The notes under the pieces were generated by a model. The model was given only the letters and a program-made list of their open reading frames with translations, searched no databases and was not told where the DNA came from. Both the position numbers and the translations under genes were made by a program. Source: Wyeomyia smithii (taxonomy: Eukaryota > Arthropoda > Insecta > Diptera > Culicidae). Taken from it: a DNA stretch of 64,000 bases. The stretch spans positions 205,067,522-205,131,521 of the forward strand of contig NC_073695.1 of assembly GCF_029784165.1 (NCBI RefSeq), written 5' to 3'. Position 1 is the stretch's first letter. Each line of letters begins with the position of its first letter. Shown here one piece after another: positions 33,257-43,990 of the stretch.

Positions 33257-34066
33257 AACCAATCACTACTTCTCATCCCAAGCACAGCCGACACTAACGG
33301 ATACATCCGATCTTACTTTGTAAACAATTTGTTGTTGTTGTTTTACTCGAGGTTGCATTCCCTCCCTGATGCTTTTTTGCTTTTCTTGTTATTTCCTATT
33401 CTTCTACGCTCCACCCTCTTTCCAAATAACCGAAGAAACCTTGATATAAAAGGTACCATTCGAATATTTCACCCCATCATTTTTATTAAAAAACTACCGG
33501 TATCACACGCACGCCATCGAATTTGATTTCTCATTCGTGCATTGACCGGCAAAGCGGACGGTTCTCTCTGGAGCAACAGAAAGCGGGTGGTGGAAAATAT
33601 TAGTCGCTCATAAAAGCGCACATCACTGAATTAAATTTCTTTTTTGTTCGTATGTACAGATTGCTATAACACGAGAATGAGTAGCTATACGGGTGTTTGT
33701 CGAAGATTTAATAATTTCTCGTTTGTTCATTAACACTTCATTATGAATATTAAAACGCCTAAACGAACACGGTTGTGAATTCGACTTTACAGCAGTGATT
33801 TAAACTTTTTCATACAGTCTTAATTCATCGAAGAAAAATTACTGCCGATTTGCTAGAAGTATCTTTTAGATCAAAGGTTCTTTTAGGTACTATAAATTAT
33901 CGGTAATTTATTGATAAAATTATTGGTGGGCATGCATATTTTTTACGAATGCTTACGAAGGGGTAGAGGAGGATTCGAAAAAATCTTACGTAAGATCAAA
34001 AAAAAAGAAAAAAAAAACAATTTTAAAACTATCCTAATTTAGTCCAAAATAAGATTCAGTCTCGCT
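33257..34066. other. anonymous DNA
   Basis: The frame continuing from copy B into 33526 is chance. TCTTACGTAAGAT at about 33984 is an isolated palindrome with a looser partner at about 34272. No gene. Confidence 0.4.
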
Positions 34067-34672
34067 AAGATTTAAATAGGTGAACCCAGAGTAGGCAACA
34101 AATCCATCCCCAGTTGAATAAATATGTACTTAGGTTTACAGGTGTTTACATGGTATGAACTGAATTGAATAACATGTTTTGTTTGTTTATTCTCTACAAA
34201 TTTATTAAACATAAAAAAAGTTTTAAACTACACATGTTTTTACCTTATTCCAATTTCTCCCCAGAAAAAAAATCTTACATAAGATGGAGAGAGGAGAAAA
34301 ATATTGATTATTACGATGCCTTATTATGGGGGGAAGGGGGATCGAAAACTCCTAAAAAAAATCCTTACGAATTTTGTGGATGCCGCCAAAAAAGTTTGCT
34401 GTGACACTCGTACACATCTGTGTGGTTCAGCAGAAAAACGCCACCTTGCAAATTTTGTATGATACATACGAATGTTTACATACCAGTTATCATATCACTC
34501 AATTACAACTCGATCAAGACATTTGATATTCGAAATCCGATTAATGGTAGCAAGATTATATGTATTTAAAAGTATGAAGTAAATCGTTCAATAACGTAAA
34601 GTATTAAAGCATCAAAACAATAAAATAAAAATTCATACTGTCGTTACCAGAAAAAATGCCTGCATGGGAATG

Positions 34673-34813
34673 TATAAAAGAGCATGGCAATTCAAAGAAC
34701 GTAACAGAACGTTGCAAGCCAAAGGACAAAGTCGGTGCAGAGGAACCGATAAATAGCCAAGTGGAGTTAACTAAAATTACCTAAATTCGAGAAACCTTGC
34801 AATTTCAGTAAGA
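34673..34813 (+). promoter_or_regulatory. candidate promoter and short 5' exon
   Basis: TATAAAAG at 34673-34680 is followed about 33 nt later by a weak CAG initiator (about 34706), and a good splice donor GTAAGA lies at 34808-34813. It could be the start of a host transcript, or the promoter of a degraded LTR element; no LTR pair was found. Confidence 0.3.
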
Positions 34814-35112
34814 AGGTTGAATATAAATAACTAGACTGTTTTTGCATACTCGATTTCACGACTTGAAACAAATATTATTAGTACAAAGTAGCAACAAAAA
34901 CTACATCAAAACAAAACGAACAGTTTTTAAAACTAGTAGAGCAACAACAAACAGAAAAATGAGTTCACTAATGGCAGTCGAAAATTTGAGAAATTGAACA
35001 GAACAATGAGCACTGAGAACAAAAATAGATTAAGTAATATCATAACAATCAAATAGAACTGAACTTGGTAACTGTCAAGCAATATTGAATAAATTTAGTA
35101 AAAAATATCGTT

Positions 35113-35364
35113 ATGAACGAAAAATGGTTATCAAACCGTAAAAACTGCAATAAGGTGAACGAAGCTTTAGTTACAACATTTCACAGCAGACAAATGAACG
35201 TCTGCCCCAGTGAATACTTGGTAGATGAATTTCTACAGTTTGCGGTGATGTTATTGAAAACGCGCCTTAACCAATTATTAATATGTTCTAAGTATCAGGC
35301 CAATCGAGGAAATAATATTTTCCAAATGTTCATATCTGTTGGTTTGGAAAAGATGAGGAAATAA
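35113..35364 (+). CDS. small open frame, unknown
   Basis: 83 residues, starting at an ATG about 300 bp after the candidate donor at 34808. Mixed protein-like composition, no signal peptide, no membrane segment and no recognised domain. The strongest argument is position downstream of the TATA candidate; codon use is AT-rich and a chance frame is equally likely. Confidence 0.2.
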   Translation: MNEKWLSNRKNCNKVNEALVTTFHSRQMNVCPSEYLVDEFLQFAVMLLKTRLNQLLICSKYQANRGNNIFQMFISVGLEKMRK

Positions 35365-36542
35365 CATCCTAATTAAAAAAATGTGCCTTTTGGCTGTCTC
35401 CGAACGCTGGAAAATAATGAAATGCGAGCAGAATTTACAAATGATCAGTGGAGCACAGACTTATAAAAAGTAAGTGAAATTTGAAAGCACCTTTCAAAAA
35501 ATTTTCAAGTATTTATAACCTTGAATTGAAATTGAAAGTAAATCGAATAATAATTAAGCAAATTTCCTATGTGATTTTCGACCAGAAAAACTATTTCCAA
35601 GCGGCCAATAAGTGTTAGAAAATACAATTTAACATCCAAGCATTATAAACTGAATGGCTGAAAAAGGTTGTCGGAAGTGGTTCGCACAAAAACAGTCGCA
35701 CAAAAACAGGTTTGACTGTATATCTCAAGTGTGACATGTGCCGTTTTTATTTTCATATTGTTGATGTATCGCGTATTTGAGTCAGAGACACAGTAACCAG
35801 CAGACTAGGGACACCACTTTTGTTTACTCTACGATGAAAGCAAAACTTGAACCAAGAACAACTCTAGCAGAAATGCCGGCTGAACAAACTTCACACACAT
35901 TACTGGTGGCAAATTCCAACCCAGTTATCATCAGTATCAAACCATTCGAATACTTAAAAACACAAATGTTGACACACACGACATCAAACATTGCACACAA
36001 CACAACGCATTACGCAATCCTGCTTCGCTAGTCAAACCGGGCTCAATTCGACCGCGGAAACATCTTTCCGCGCCAGCATCTGTTTCCGAATCATGAGATG
36101 CTAAACTACCGGTGAAAGAAAAAACCCAAGCTCGTAATCCTTCGCTTCACTAAAAAATGCGCACATACAACATCAACAAGCCCAAGCACGGCTCGAAATT
36201 AACAGCCTTCAGTTCATTATCGTACACTTCATAACGGGAGCCTGGTCCCTGTGTGCGCCCAAACAACGGAAAGAAAAAGCACAACTTTTCCGTTCCCCGG
36301 TAGTTGAACAGGAACAAGAACCTCCTGTTCCTTGCCGGCGCTTTCCCACCTTCCGGTGAACCGACTGTTTTCTACGCGGAACGGATCAGATGACAAGTTT
36401 CTCCCTCCCGCCCCATGAAGCCCAAAAGTAGGACAGGGGTTTTTCGGCTCGAACTCGAGTAAAATTAAATTCAGTTTGCCAAAATCACACGCACCAAGCC
36501 GAGGAGAACCCGGAATCGTAGCAAAAAGTCCTTGGTACTTAC
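35365..36542. other. anonymous DNA, likely intron or intergenic
   Basis: From about 36040 the composition becomes more GC-balanced and repeats are absent. If the minus-strand donor at 36542 is real, this is the first part of its intron. Confidence 0.35.
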
Positions 36543-37603
36543 GTTTGATTTATGATAATTAATCCTCCTCCGTGAACTTCGGCACCTCCCGCGAAATCTC
36601 CTCTCCCAAGAACAACACTACGAGAAATTCAGCAAGAATCCTTTGGGTTCAACTACTGGCACAAGGACACACGGTTGTACGCTGATTCCGTTTTAAGGGT
36701 TCCGTTCCAGCCAAAGTGGGTGAAAAACTGGGCGACAAGTGTTATTTTTGGGTATTACGTTTGTATCTGGCACCGGATTAGGTTTCGTGGATTGGCTTCT
36801 TCAGCCTTCACTGTCGACTCTTCTAGGGAGTTCCGTACTGGTCAGAATGTGGTTTCGGATGGTTGTTTCCTGTAGCGATTCTGCTTCGTTTAGCACTAAT
36901 TATATATCCTATTAGCGTGAATAGACTACCAACGACGCCCGTGTGTGGTTCGTTGTCGTTTAATAGGTTTATTATTAGCTGTGATCACTCAGTTGTGTCG
37001 AATTGATATATCATATACACATAGCCAGGAATCCCCCCAAATCTTATCTCGATGTTGAACTGGTTAAAAATAAAAAGGAACACACATTAAATAGATTTTT
37101 ATTTACATCACCACTTTCTTCAAACGCCAATCATTGCCAATTTTCGATGAACAACTAATTTGACGGGTTTCTTATCACCCGCTCCTGCTCCAGAGACGCT
37201 GACCTTGACCAATTTTCGAACTCTGCGAGAATTTAAACAAACTTGCTTACACTTCAAATCAATGACTCATCACTTCGCGGTCTAGCCGATTTACAATATT
37301 TAACAACACGTGAGCTTCGTTATCACCTCGATTCGCACCAACACCACAGTTGTGACTCACTACTAAAAATCTTATCACTCTGCAAAGGGGCGTACAGATT
37401 GCGCACACAAATCACAAATTCCCCAACTGCACTGCTTCGTTTGTTTCTCTAAATCATCGAACACAACCGGCCGGCTCATGCGGGCCCTTAACCTCTGGCC
37501 AAATAGCTATTGATCGTCTGAACGCGTAATAAACACGCAAAAGAAAAAAACACGCCGCTTTCGATTCCGCGGATTCAAAACTTCGCAACTTGCACTGCTG
37601 ACT
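36543..37603 (-). other. candidate 5' non-coding exon of a minus-strand host gene
   Basis: On the minus strand a core promoter (37603-37636) opens into about 1.06 kb without repeats, ending at a consensus donor AAC|GTAAGT (donor bases 36542-36537). No long frame is present, so it would be a leader exon or exons with the coding part further left or outside. Short minus-strand frames (37454-37651 and 37575-37775) overlap it but show no domain. This region is the best host-gene candidate in the window; no product can be named. Confidence 0.35.
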
Positions 37604-37636
37604 GCCGAACGACCGATCGACCGACACGCGATATAA
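37599..37636 (-). promoter_or_regulatory. candidate core promoter, minus strand
   Basis: TTATAT at 37636-37631 and a CAGTC initiator with its A at 37603 are 33 nt apart. The surrounding 37.4-38.3 kb is GC-richer than the rest and has GAGA/CTCTC-type stretches, as in arthropod promoter regions. Confidence 0.4.
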
Positions 37637-38919
37637 GCTCCTCTGTACCACGCTGAACGGAGGACGAATCTCTACTGAAGAGCGCTGCCGTCATTCCAGC
37701 ACGCCTGCTAGCAGTGCGGCCAACGGGCAAACCAAAACACACAGACACAACCGTATGCGTCTGGCGAGAAGACAAACGGACAGGTTTTTCACGGTGATGA
37801 ACGGTGAGATAAGGTCACATCGCGATAAGCGAACGCTTAAACGCAAACCAGCGGTGAAGTCCACAGCCGACGGTGAGCGGCGAAAATGTGCATCGAAGTG
37901 CATCGGTGAGAAATATTTCCCACAAAGGCGGCGTTGCGAAGAGAATCACAACAAGTAAAAGAGCTCAAAGCGAAGAGCGAGAGAATCAAAACAGGTGTTG
38001 GACTTCTCATCGCGCTTCGATGCTGCCTAAAACTTGTGCAAACCAGTGCTTCGAGAAAACCACTCGCCCAATTTGTGTTCGAGAGAGTTCAGGCGAATTC
38101 GCTCGCGAGAGCTGTTGCGTGAAGCGGGAGCTAGTTTCAGACTCACCCAAGTGAGATTTTTCTTTTCTCACACGGAACAAAACAAAAACAAACTGAAACT
38201 TAACGAAGCGAGATTTGTGAATAAATTTTCTCTCATAATTCCTTCAATACACTCTCTGCTTTGCTGCTCTCCTCCTTTTTCCGTCGATTTCAAATGTAGT
38301 TTCGTTGAAATGTTTCGACTGGGACGCATTTGAAGCACATTTGGGTAGTTTGTTTCTGGTTTTGCGTTCCTTGCTTCAGCAAGATGTGTAGCTTACATTC
38401 GGTCGAATAAATAATCGTTCAGCGTAACGTTAGAACACATAATGATACATTATTCATAAAAAGAACAAATCTTAAATTTATTTATATCCTAACCCAAGCT
38501 AAGACAACAGAAATACAACTGGCACGCTCAAGTTATAACCCGTAAAAAACCGACGCACCTTTCCGGTAAGAGCTGGACTGGTTTCAAATTTCGCGACGTT
38601 GTGGGATCAACACTTCTACATAATACTGATTATCATTTTTACCTGTCCAAGCGAAGCGTATAGTTAGTAGAATTTATCTCGTATGTCGTTCCACTGTTAA
38701 TCGTAATAAAAACAAAATAAGACGAGGCAGATAGAATTATTCTTTATATGATCCGTAAATGCCTCTCTGTATAAAGCAGTTCCACAAAAAATATCCCAGT
38801 TTTAAATATTTTTTTGAATTGTCACCTTTTTATGGGCAAAAGATGCCATGTTGTGCTATTGGTTTAATATTTAGTAATACGACTCATTTTCGAGAAGCTA
38901 TTAAAAAATGCTATTTTGG
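37637..38919. other. GC-richer upstream region, then anonymous DNA
   Basis: 37.64-38.33 kb is rich in GCGA and GAGAG motifs with overlapping frames on both strands and no domain; it reads as upstream regulatory sequence. From 38.35 kb it returns to AT-rich anonymous DNA. Confidence 0.35.
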
Positions 38920-39533
38920 AAAGGTATTTTGTCGAGCTTCGTAGCCGCAAGGTTACAGAGTCAGCTTTGACAAGCGAATGGTTATAGGTTCGAATCATAG
39001 TAGAACCAAACCATTCGTTCGCAAAAAGGACTTTAAGTATGGGTTTATTCCCAGGCTCTTCCACACAAAATCTTCTCTCCAGATTTAATAACCTCTCGTA
39101 TAGCAGCTTCGATAATATCATAGACTATAGCACGTCTACGCTGTTAGAGTGATAGCTTGCAGGAGGATATGATAGAATCGATAAGGAAGAAAGTAGGTTA
39201 CTAAATCTGAATGAGAAAACAAAAAGTTCTTTAACTTCCCTCTTGACTTAATAACCACTGATCTAAAGCTTCGATAAGCACGTTATATGCTTTTAGAGTG
39301 GTAGCCTGCAGGAGGATATGATAAGGTCGATAAGGAAGGTAGTAGGTTACTAAGTCTGAAGGAGAAGACAAAAAAGCACTATAACACGGAGCAGGTTACT
39401 TCTCAATAAGTAGCACTGCAAAATGGTAAAAAAAAAAAACAGAAATATGCAAACAGCAAAAACGTCCGGACAATGCCACAATAGATCAAACAACCACTGG
39501 TCGCAGTGGGGTCCACACAAAAAAAAAGGTATT
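38920..39533 (+). mobile_element. tRNA-headed long SINE, copy 3 (most complete)
   Basis: Exact 9-bp TSD AAAGGTATT (38920-38928, 39525-39533). The body (38929-39524, 596 bp) has a full tRNA-like head: GAGCTTCGTAGCCGCAAGG, box A region GGTTACAG and box B GGTTCGAATCATAG at about 38987. Then come GGGTTTATTCCCAGGCTC, a body, GGTCGCAGTGGGGTCCACAC and a poly(A) tail. In the body the segment TAGAGTGGTAGCCTGCAGGAGGATATGAT occurs twice, about 160 bp apart (near 39146 and 39296). Shares ends with copies at 1945-2268 and 4610-5208. Confidence 0.85.
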
Positions 39534-39717
39534 AATAATTACAAATTTTTTTAGAGCCAAAACGGTTTCATTAAGCAAACAATGTGTGCAGCATGGGAAG
39601 CGAAAAATAAGCGAACTGGAAATGAATAATATAGTATAATAATATAGTAGATACAGATATATAGAATAGTTTACTATTTCTCCACGAATTCACGAATCAT
39701 CAATAAGCTTCAGCAGG

Positions 39718-39945
39718 TAAATAGTAAAGCAAAGCCTTGGTGCTACATTCCGTATCGGAATTCGACCTTCTGTTCTACTATACACAGACTTCGCAGCCGA
39801 CTGTTAACTGTACAGGACAATTGCGGGGCTAGGCGCTACGATCCTACTAACAGTAACAGTCTCTCCCGAGCCGGGACTCGAACATACGACGACTGGCTTG
39901 TAAGGCCAGCATCGTACCTCGAGACCAGCTGGGAGATAAATAGTA
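39718..39945 (-). mobile_element. short tRNA-derived SINE, reverse strand, copy 1
   Basis: TSD TAAATAGTA at 39718-39726 and 39937-39945. On the minus strand the body (39936-39727, 210 bp) starts TCTCCCAGCTGGTCTCGAGG, has a tRNA-like head with box B GTTCGAGTCCC (39883-39873) and ends in GGCTTTGCTTT. A second copy is at 58725-58953. The tRNA fold is not closed, so it is not a functional tRNA gene. Confidence 0.88.
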
Positions 39946-41833
39946 CTGTTATTTATATAATGAAATCCCCAGAGTGTCAATGTTATAATTAGGCCTATTC
40001 AATTGTATGCAAGCTGTAACTTGACGTGGATATATATTAATAACAGCTCCATGTAACGTTGGTGAACTTAGTTTTAAATTCTTGTTGTTTTTCGTAATAT
40101 AAAGGAAAAGAAATAATAGGTAATTTTGAGCGGAATGTGTAACTTACTTATTTTCGAAGTTATTTGTGACGCACCCACCGAACTAATTATTATAATTTTG
40201 GTATACTTTTGCTCATAAGTCTAACAACATTTTTTAAATTCTGAAGATCTTGAATGCACGTAGCTTTACCAATTTTTTTATTTAACAAGTAATTATCGTA
40301 TCTAGAACAATTGCGAATATGTTAAAAAGGTTCGAATAGGTTAACACAGCGAGTTCGACTCGACCCAATCTGCGTTCAAACTAATTTACATGCGATTGAA
40401 TAAATAAACCAACAGGATATCGAATAGAGTCTAATATGGTGCGCTTCTATAGTTGTACCCGGTATGGTTGTTGAATACATCAGCTGAACGCTCTCGCATT
40501 AGATTTATCATTTACGCAAGGTTTTAGTTAGATTTTTAAATTTATTTCGTGCCGTTAAAAAATTTATTTTAACGGGTGACAACTAAAAATATGATTTTTT
40601 ACTGCTGTCAAAAATATGTATGATTGATCAGCATTAATTTTCGAAGCAGCGTGGGCTGCCTCAGGCGCAATATTAATAGCGAAACCTATCTCTGCCCAAC
40701 CTCTCATCTACCAATTCTCTAAATCTGGATTTGCTTGATATAAACACGTGCTATTTAAATTGGTGGACCTTGCGTGTTTGTCTAATTTTTACAACCTTTT
40801 GATAAAAGGGTTCGCCGGTGAGTTACGCATATTCAATTTTAATAGGGCCAGTTTAAAAGCGATCGGTTGTACTACAAAAACAGCGCGTTGGATTCGTATC
40901 ATGCGCTAAGTGATAATTTTGAATCATTGTAATGTGTAGCTGGAAAAAACACTCAAATCATAGTTCAGAGCAGGCTTAAAAATGGTTAGCATTTACATTT
41001 GATTTCGATACCTTGGCATGCGCCACTCACACAAAAGACAGGATGGTCATTCGACACTCGCGCCTCAAGGAGATGCACACTGTCATTCGTTTGGCGATGT
41101 TATTTTGACCTGTTTCTGTCTATTTCATTTTATTTATGTTGAGAAATATTATCACAAGATCAATAATATAGGTAATTTCCAAAATCTCCGCACACAACAT
41201 GCGTAATTCTCATTTCTAAACAAATGTCAAAATAAGTTTGAGGGAAAAAATGTGGTAAAGAGTACTCGTTTGACATGTTTGTTCAAGAATGTATTTAGCC
41301 AGCGAGCCTTGTCACCGTCAGAGGAAAACGAAGACGATTATCGCAGTGTTTTCTACCGTGACCATTTCGAAGCCTGGTTCAGAGTAAAATGTTAAAATAC
41401 TCAAACGTTCATAACTTTTTTCTTGCTTATTTTACCATCACCAAATATTGACAGATTACTGTCAGGTACTCATCGAGTTTTAATATAAGGCACTTTTTGA
41501 GGTATTTAATGTTCTGTGACGTTTTGCAAAATTTGGCACGAAAAGAAATTTTTTTCGGTGTACACATGTTTTTTCTAGAACCGCAATTTTTTTATCTACA
41601 ACACTGCTGAAGACACCATTTTAATCAAACAAGCCGTTTTTCTGATACAGAAATTCTTATCCATCAGTCACCATTTTTAATAGGCCCCTGTGAAACTACA
41701 GCCGTGGGTTTACTTGAAGAACTGATATAAAATGATATCTTTATCAAAAAGGAACAACTGTACAAAGTTTCAGCAAAATCATAAACGATCGATCAACTTC
41801 GATTTGTGAAGTAGCGTGGATTGCCTCAATTAT
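39946..41833. other. anonymous DNA and fragments of unclassified repeats
   Basis: Only short frames. 41.40-41.70 kb (ACTCATCGAGTTTTAATATAAGGC, CTACAACACTGCTGAAGACACC) has the look of LINE 3'-region repeat but could not be paired inside the window. Confidence 0.35.
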
Positions 41834-42135
41834 GAGCTTTCATTTGAAGTAGAAAAAAGTTGCCCGCCATCTTGGATCTCGCCGTCATCTTGGATTTCAT
41901 CAGAAAAACGTGTTTTTGAGCAAGTTCGCAACCACCGATTTTAAATTTGACATCACCATTGGAAAGCTGAGAAAAAATGCTTTAAGATACATTCAACATA
42001 TTAGGTAAGCATTGAGGATATCTTGTCATTCTTGTCACTTTTCAAAATCGAGCTTCAAACAGTTCAACGCATGACGCGCGTCCAATATCAAATCATGCTT
42101 AGCCTGTGGTGTGTGTCTGTCTGTAGTGTATATTA

Positions 42136-42288
42136 GGGGCCATCCATTTTCCACGTGGACAGATTTTCAAAGATTTTGTTACCGAACCCCCACAACTTCT
42201 CATATAAATTCTCAAAATTTTGTATGGACCGTGGACATCACACAGACCCCCCTACCCTAAGTTGTCCCCGTGGAATGTGAATGGCCCA
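42136..42288. mobile_element. decayed GGGGCC-ended MITE in the loop
   Basis: GGGGCCATCCATTTTCCACG at the left and CCCCGTGGAATGTGAATGGCCC at the right, with the same internal TTTTGTATGGACCGTGGAC as the element at 29891-30055. A TTA precedes the left end; the right TSD is lost. Confidence 0.7.
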
Positions 42289-42669
42289 ATGCCTGTGTGA
42301 CTTTGGGTCTGTACACAAATTACGTAAAGCAAAAAAATCCTATTTTTGATCCCTTTTCACTGCATTCACATTGTTGATTTATTCACTCCCTCGCTCCTCC
42401 TTGAGTGTAACATAATTTGTGATTAAGCTTCTTTACGATTTTTTGCTAGAACAAAGTTTGGTTCCCTGTACGGAGGACAGTTTTCGCGTGTTTAGTGATT
42501 AAACAAATTAATGTTAGATGTTGTTTTTGCTACTGTTATATACTGTTGTTTTCATGCATTAAACTACTATCAACAAACTTAGGTATGGTATACCAAGGTA
42601 TAATATGAATCAAGTATATCCCGAGTAATCTGGAGAACATTTGCGTATGCCAGCGTAAATAAAGTAAGA

Positions 42670-43008
42670 GTATAATCACAGACAAACAGACGTGCCACTC
42701 GATGACGATTGCATCGACCAGAAAGATAACGATAATTTTGAAATTTTGCTTAGTGGGCAATAATGCCGCTAGTGTCGCTATAAACAAGCATGCCTTTTCA
42801 TTGTCGAAGACAAAAACTATCAGTAATGCCGTTGTGTTGATTCAATCAAGCGTGCATACCCATTAGCAAAGACAAAAACCGTTTTACGAAAACAAGTTAG
42901 TAGGCAATAAGCTCACATGGTGGCGTATTAGTATAATGTTTCGAATAAGGACGAAGATTTTTCAGGATTTTTGTTCGAAGAGGCACGTCTGTTTGTCTGT
43001 GGTATAAT
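42670..43008. mobile_element. MITE with perfect 20-bp TIR and 7-bp TSD
   Basis: The element (42677-43001, 325 bp) has ends CACAGACAAACAGACGTGCC and the exact complement. GTATAAT at 42670-42676 and 43002-43008 is a 7-bp direct repeat. No coding capacity. The superfamily is not certain from a 7-bp duplication. Confidence 0.8.
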
Positions 43009-43443
43009 CATCACTTTTTCGATCCCTATAGCAAATTCTTATCAACGTTTGCTACCTAACGGAATTCAGACAATTGATTAAAGGCTATTCAAAAATTACG
43101 GTGCGTGGGTGCACTAACTACCTGTGAACTAGGAATACTGACTGTCCACATCATACGCACACCACAGGCTCAGTATTTTGCGTTGATTTGATATTGGACG
43201 CGCGTCATGCGTTGAACTGTTTGAAGCTCGATTTTGAAAAGTGACCAGAATGACAAGATATCCTCAATGCTCACCTAATATTTTGAATGTATCAAAGCAT
43301 TTTTTCTCAGCTTTTCAATGGTGATGTCAAATTTAAAATCGGTGGTTGCAAACTTGCTCAAAAACACGTTTTTCTGGTGAAATCCAAGATGGCGGCGAGA
43401 TCCAAGATGGCGACCAATTTTTTCCTACTTTAAATGAAAGCTC

Positions 43444-43990
43444 TATCATTCCTCTTGAAAACAATGTGTTGGTTGCAGGGAGTTCAATGACAAATTCGAG
43501 AGAAATAAATCAATAAAAAGGTCAAGAATTGCTCAAAAATCAATTTTTGTAAAACCCGTTTAACCGATTTGTGTCCGAGGGGTCCATCAATATGAACTAA
43601 CCAAAGTGGTTTTCTCATTTTTTCGCTACTTTCGATCATTTAGACATAAAAATATCCTTTTTGAAAGACCTCATGTCAACAGTGGGACGGTTTCTGCGAG
43701 AATTGCCCACCTATGCTATTGCGTTGTATCAAACCTAGTGCTGTAAGAAGATATCCACTCATAGCTCACACACACATCAACTACATAGCCACACAACACG
43801 ATATATTGCAATACACCTAGTTTTCTGAACGAATCTTGAAGGATTTTTCTCAGCTTCCATTCGATTTGTACAAAAACGCGTTTAACTGATTAAATTCAAG
43901 ATGGCAACGAATTCAAGATGGTGACCAAAATTTTAAACACTTCATATGAAAGCCCCAGATGTTTCCTGCATAATGGCATGCTGTTTGTAC
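43444..43990 (+). repeat. tail and extra copy of the inverted-repeat family
   Basis: 43444-43735 continues the right arm and matches 51880-52140 in order (TCATTCCTCTT, ATGACAAATTC/ATGACGAATTTC, CCGAGGGGTC, GAAAGACCT). 43850-43985 repeats the arm's TTTTTCTCAGCTTCCATTCG … CAAGATGGCAACG … CAAGATGGTGACC. Confidence 0.65.

Larger units (their letters stand above)
41834..43443. repeat. 1.6-kb inverted repeat (~285-bp arms)
   Basis: Arms 41834-42115 and 43157-43443 are reverse complements over their full length with scattered differences. Anchors are GAGCTTTCATTT/AAATGAAAGCTC, ACCGATTTTAAATTTGACATC/GATGTCAAATTTAAAATCGG, CAACGCATGACGCGCGTCCAA/GGACGCGCGTCATGCGTTG and AGCCTGTGGTGTG/CACACCACAGGCT. The 1.04-kb loop holds two MITEs. 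Related single arms lie at 43.78-43.99 kb and 51.73-52.15 kb. Arms carry CCAAGATGGCGGC/GAC motifs. Confidence 0.85.

Noticed and set aside
34673..35364. 5' LTR and leader of a gypsy-type element
   Set aside because: No matching second LTR, no primer-binding site and no gag/pol similarity could be found.
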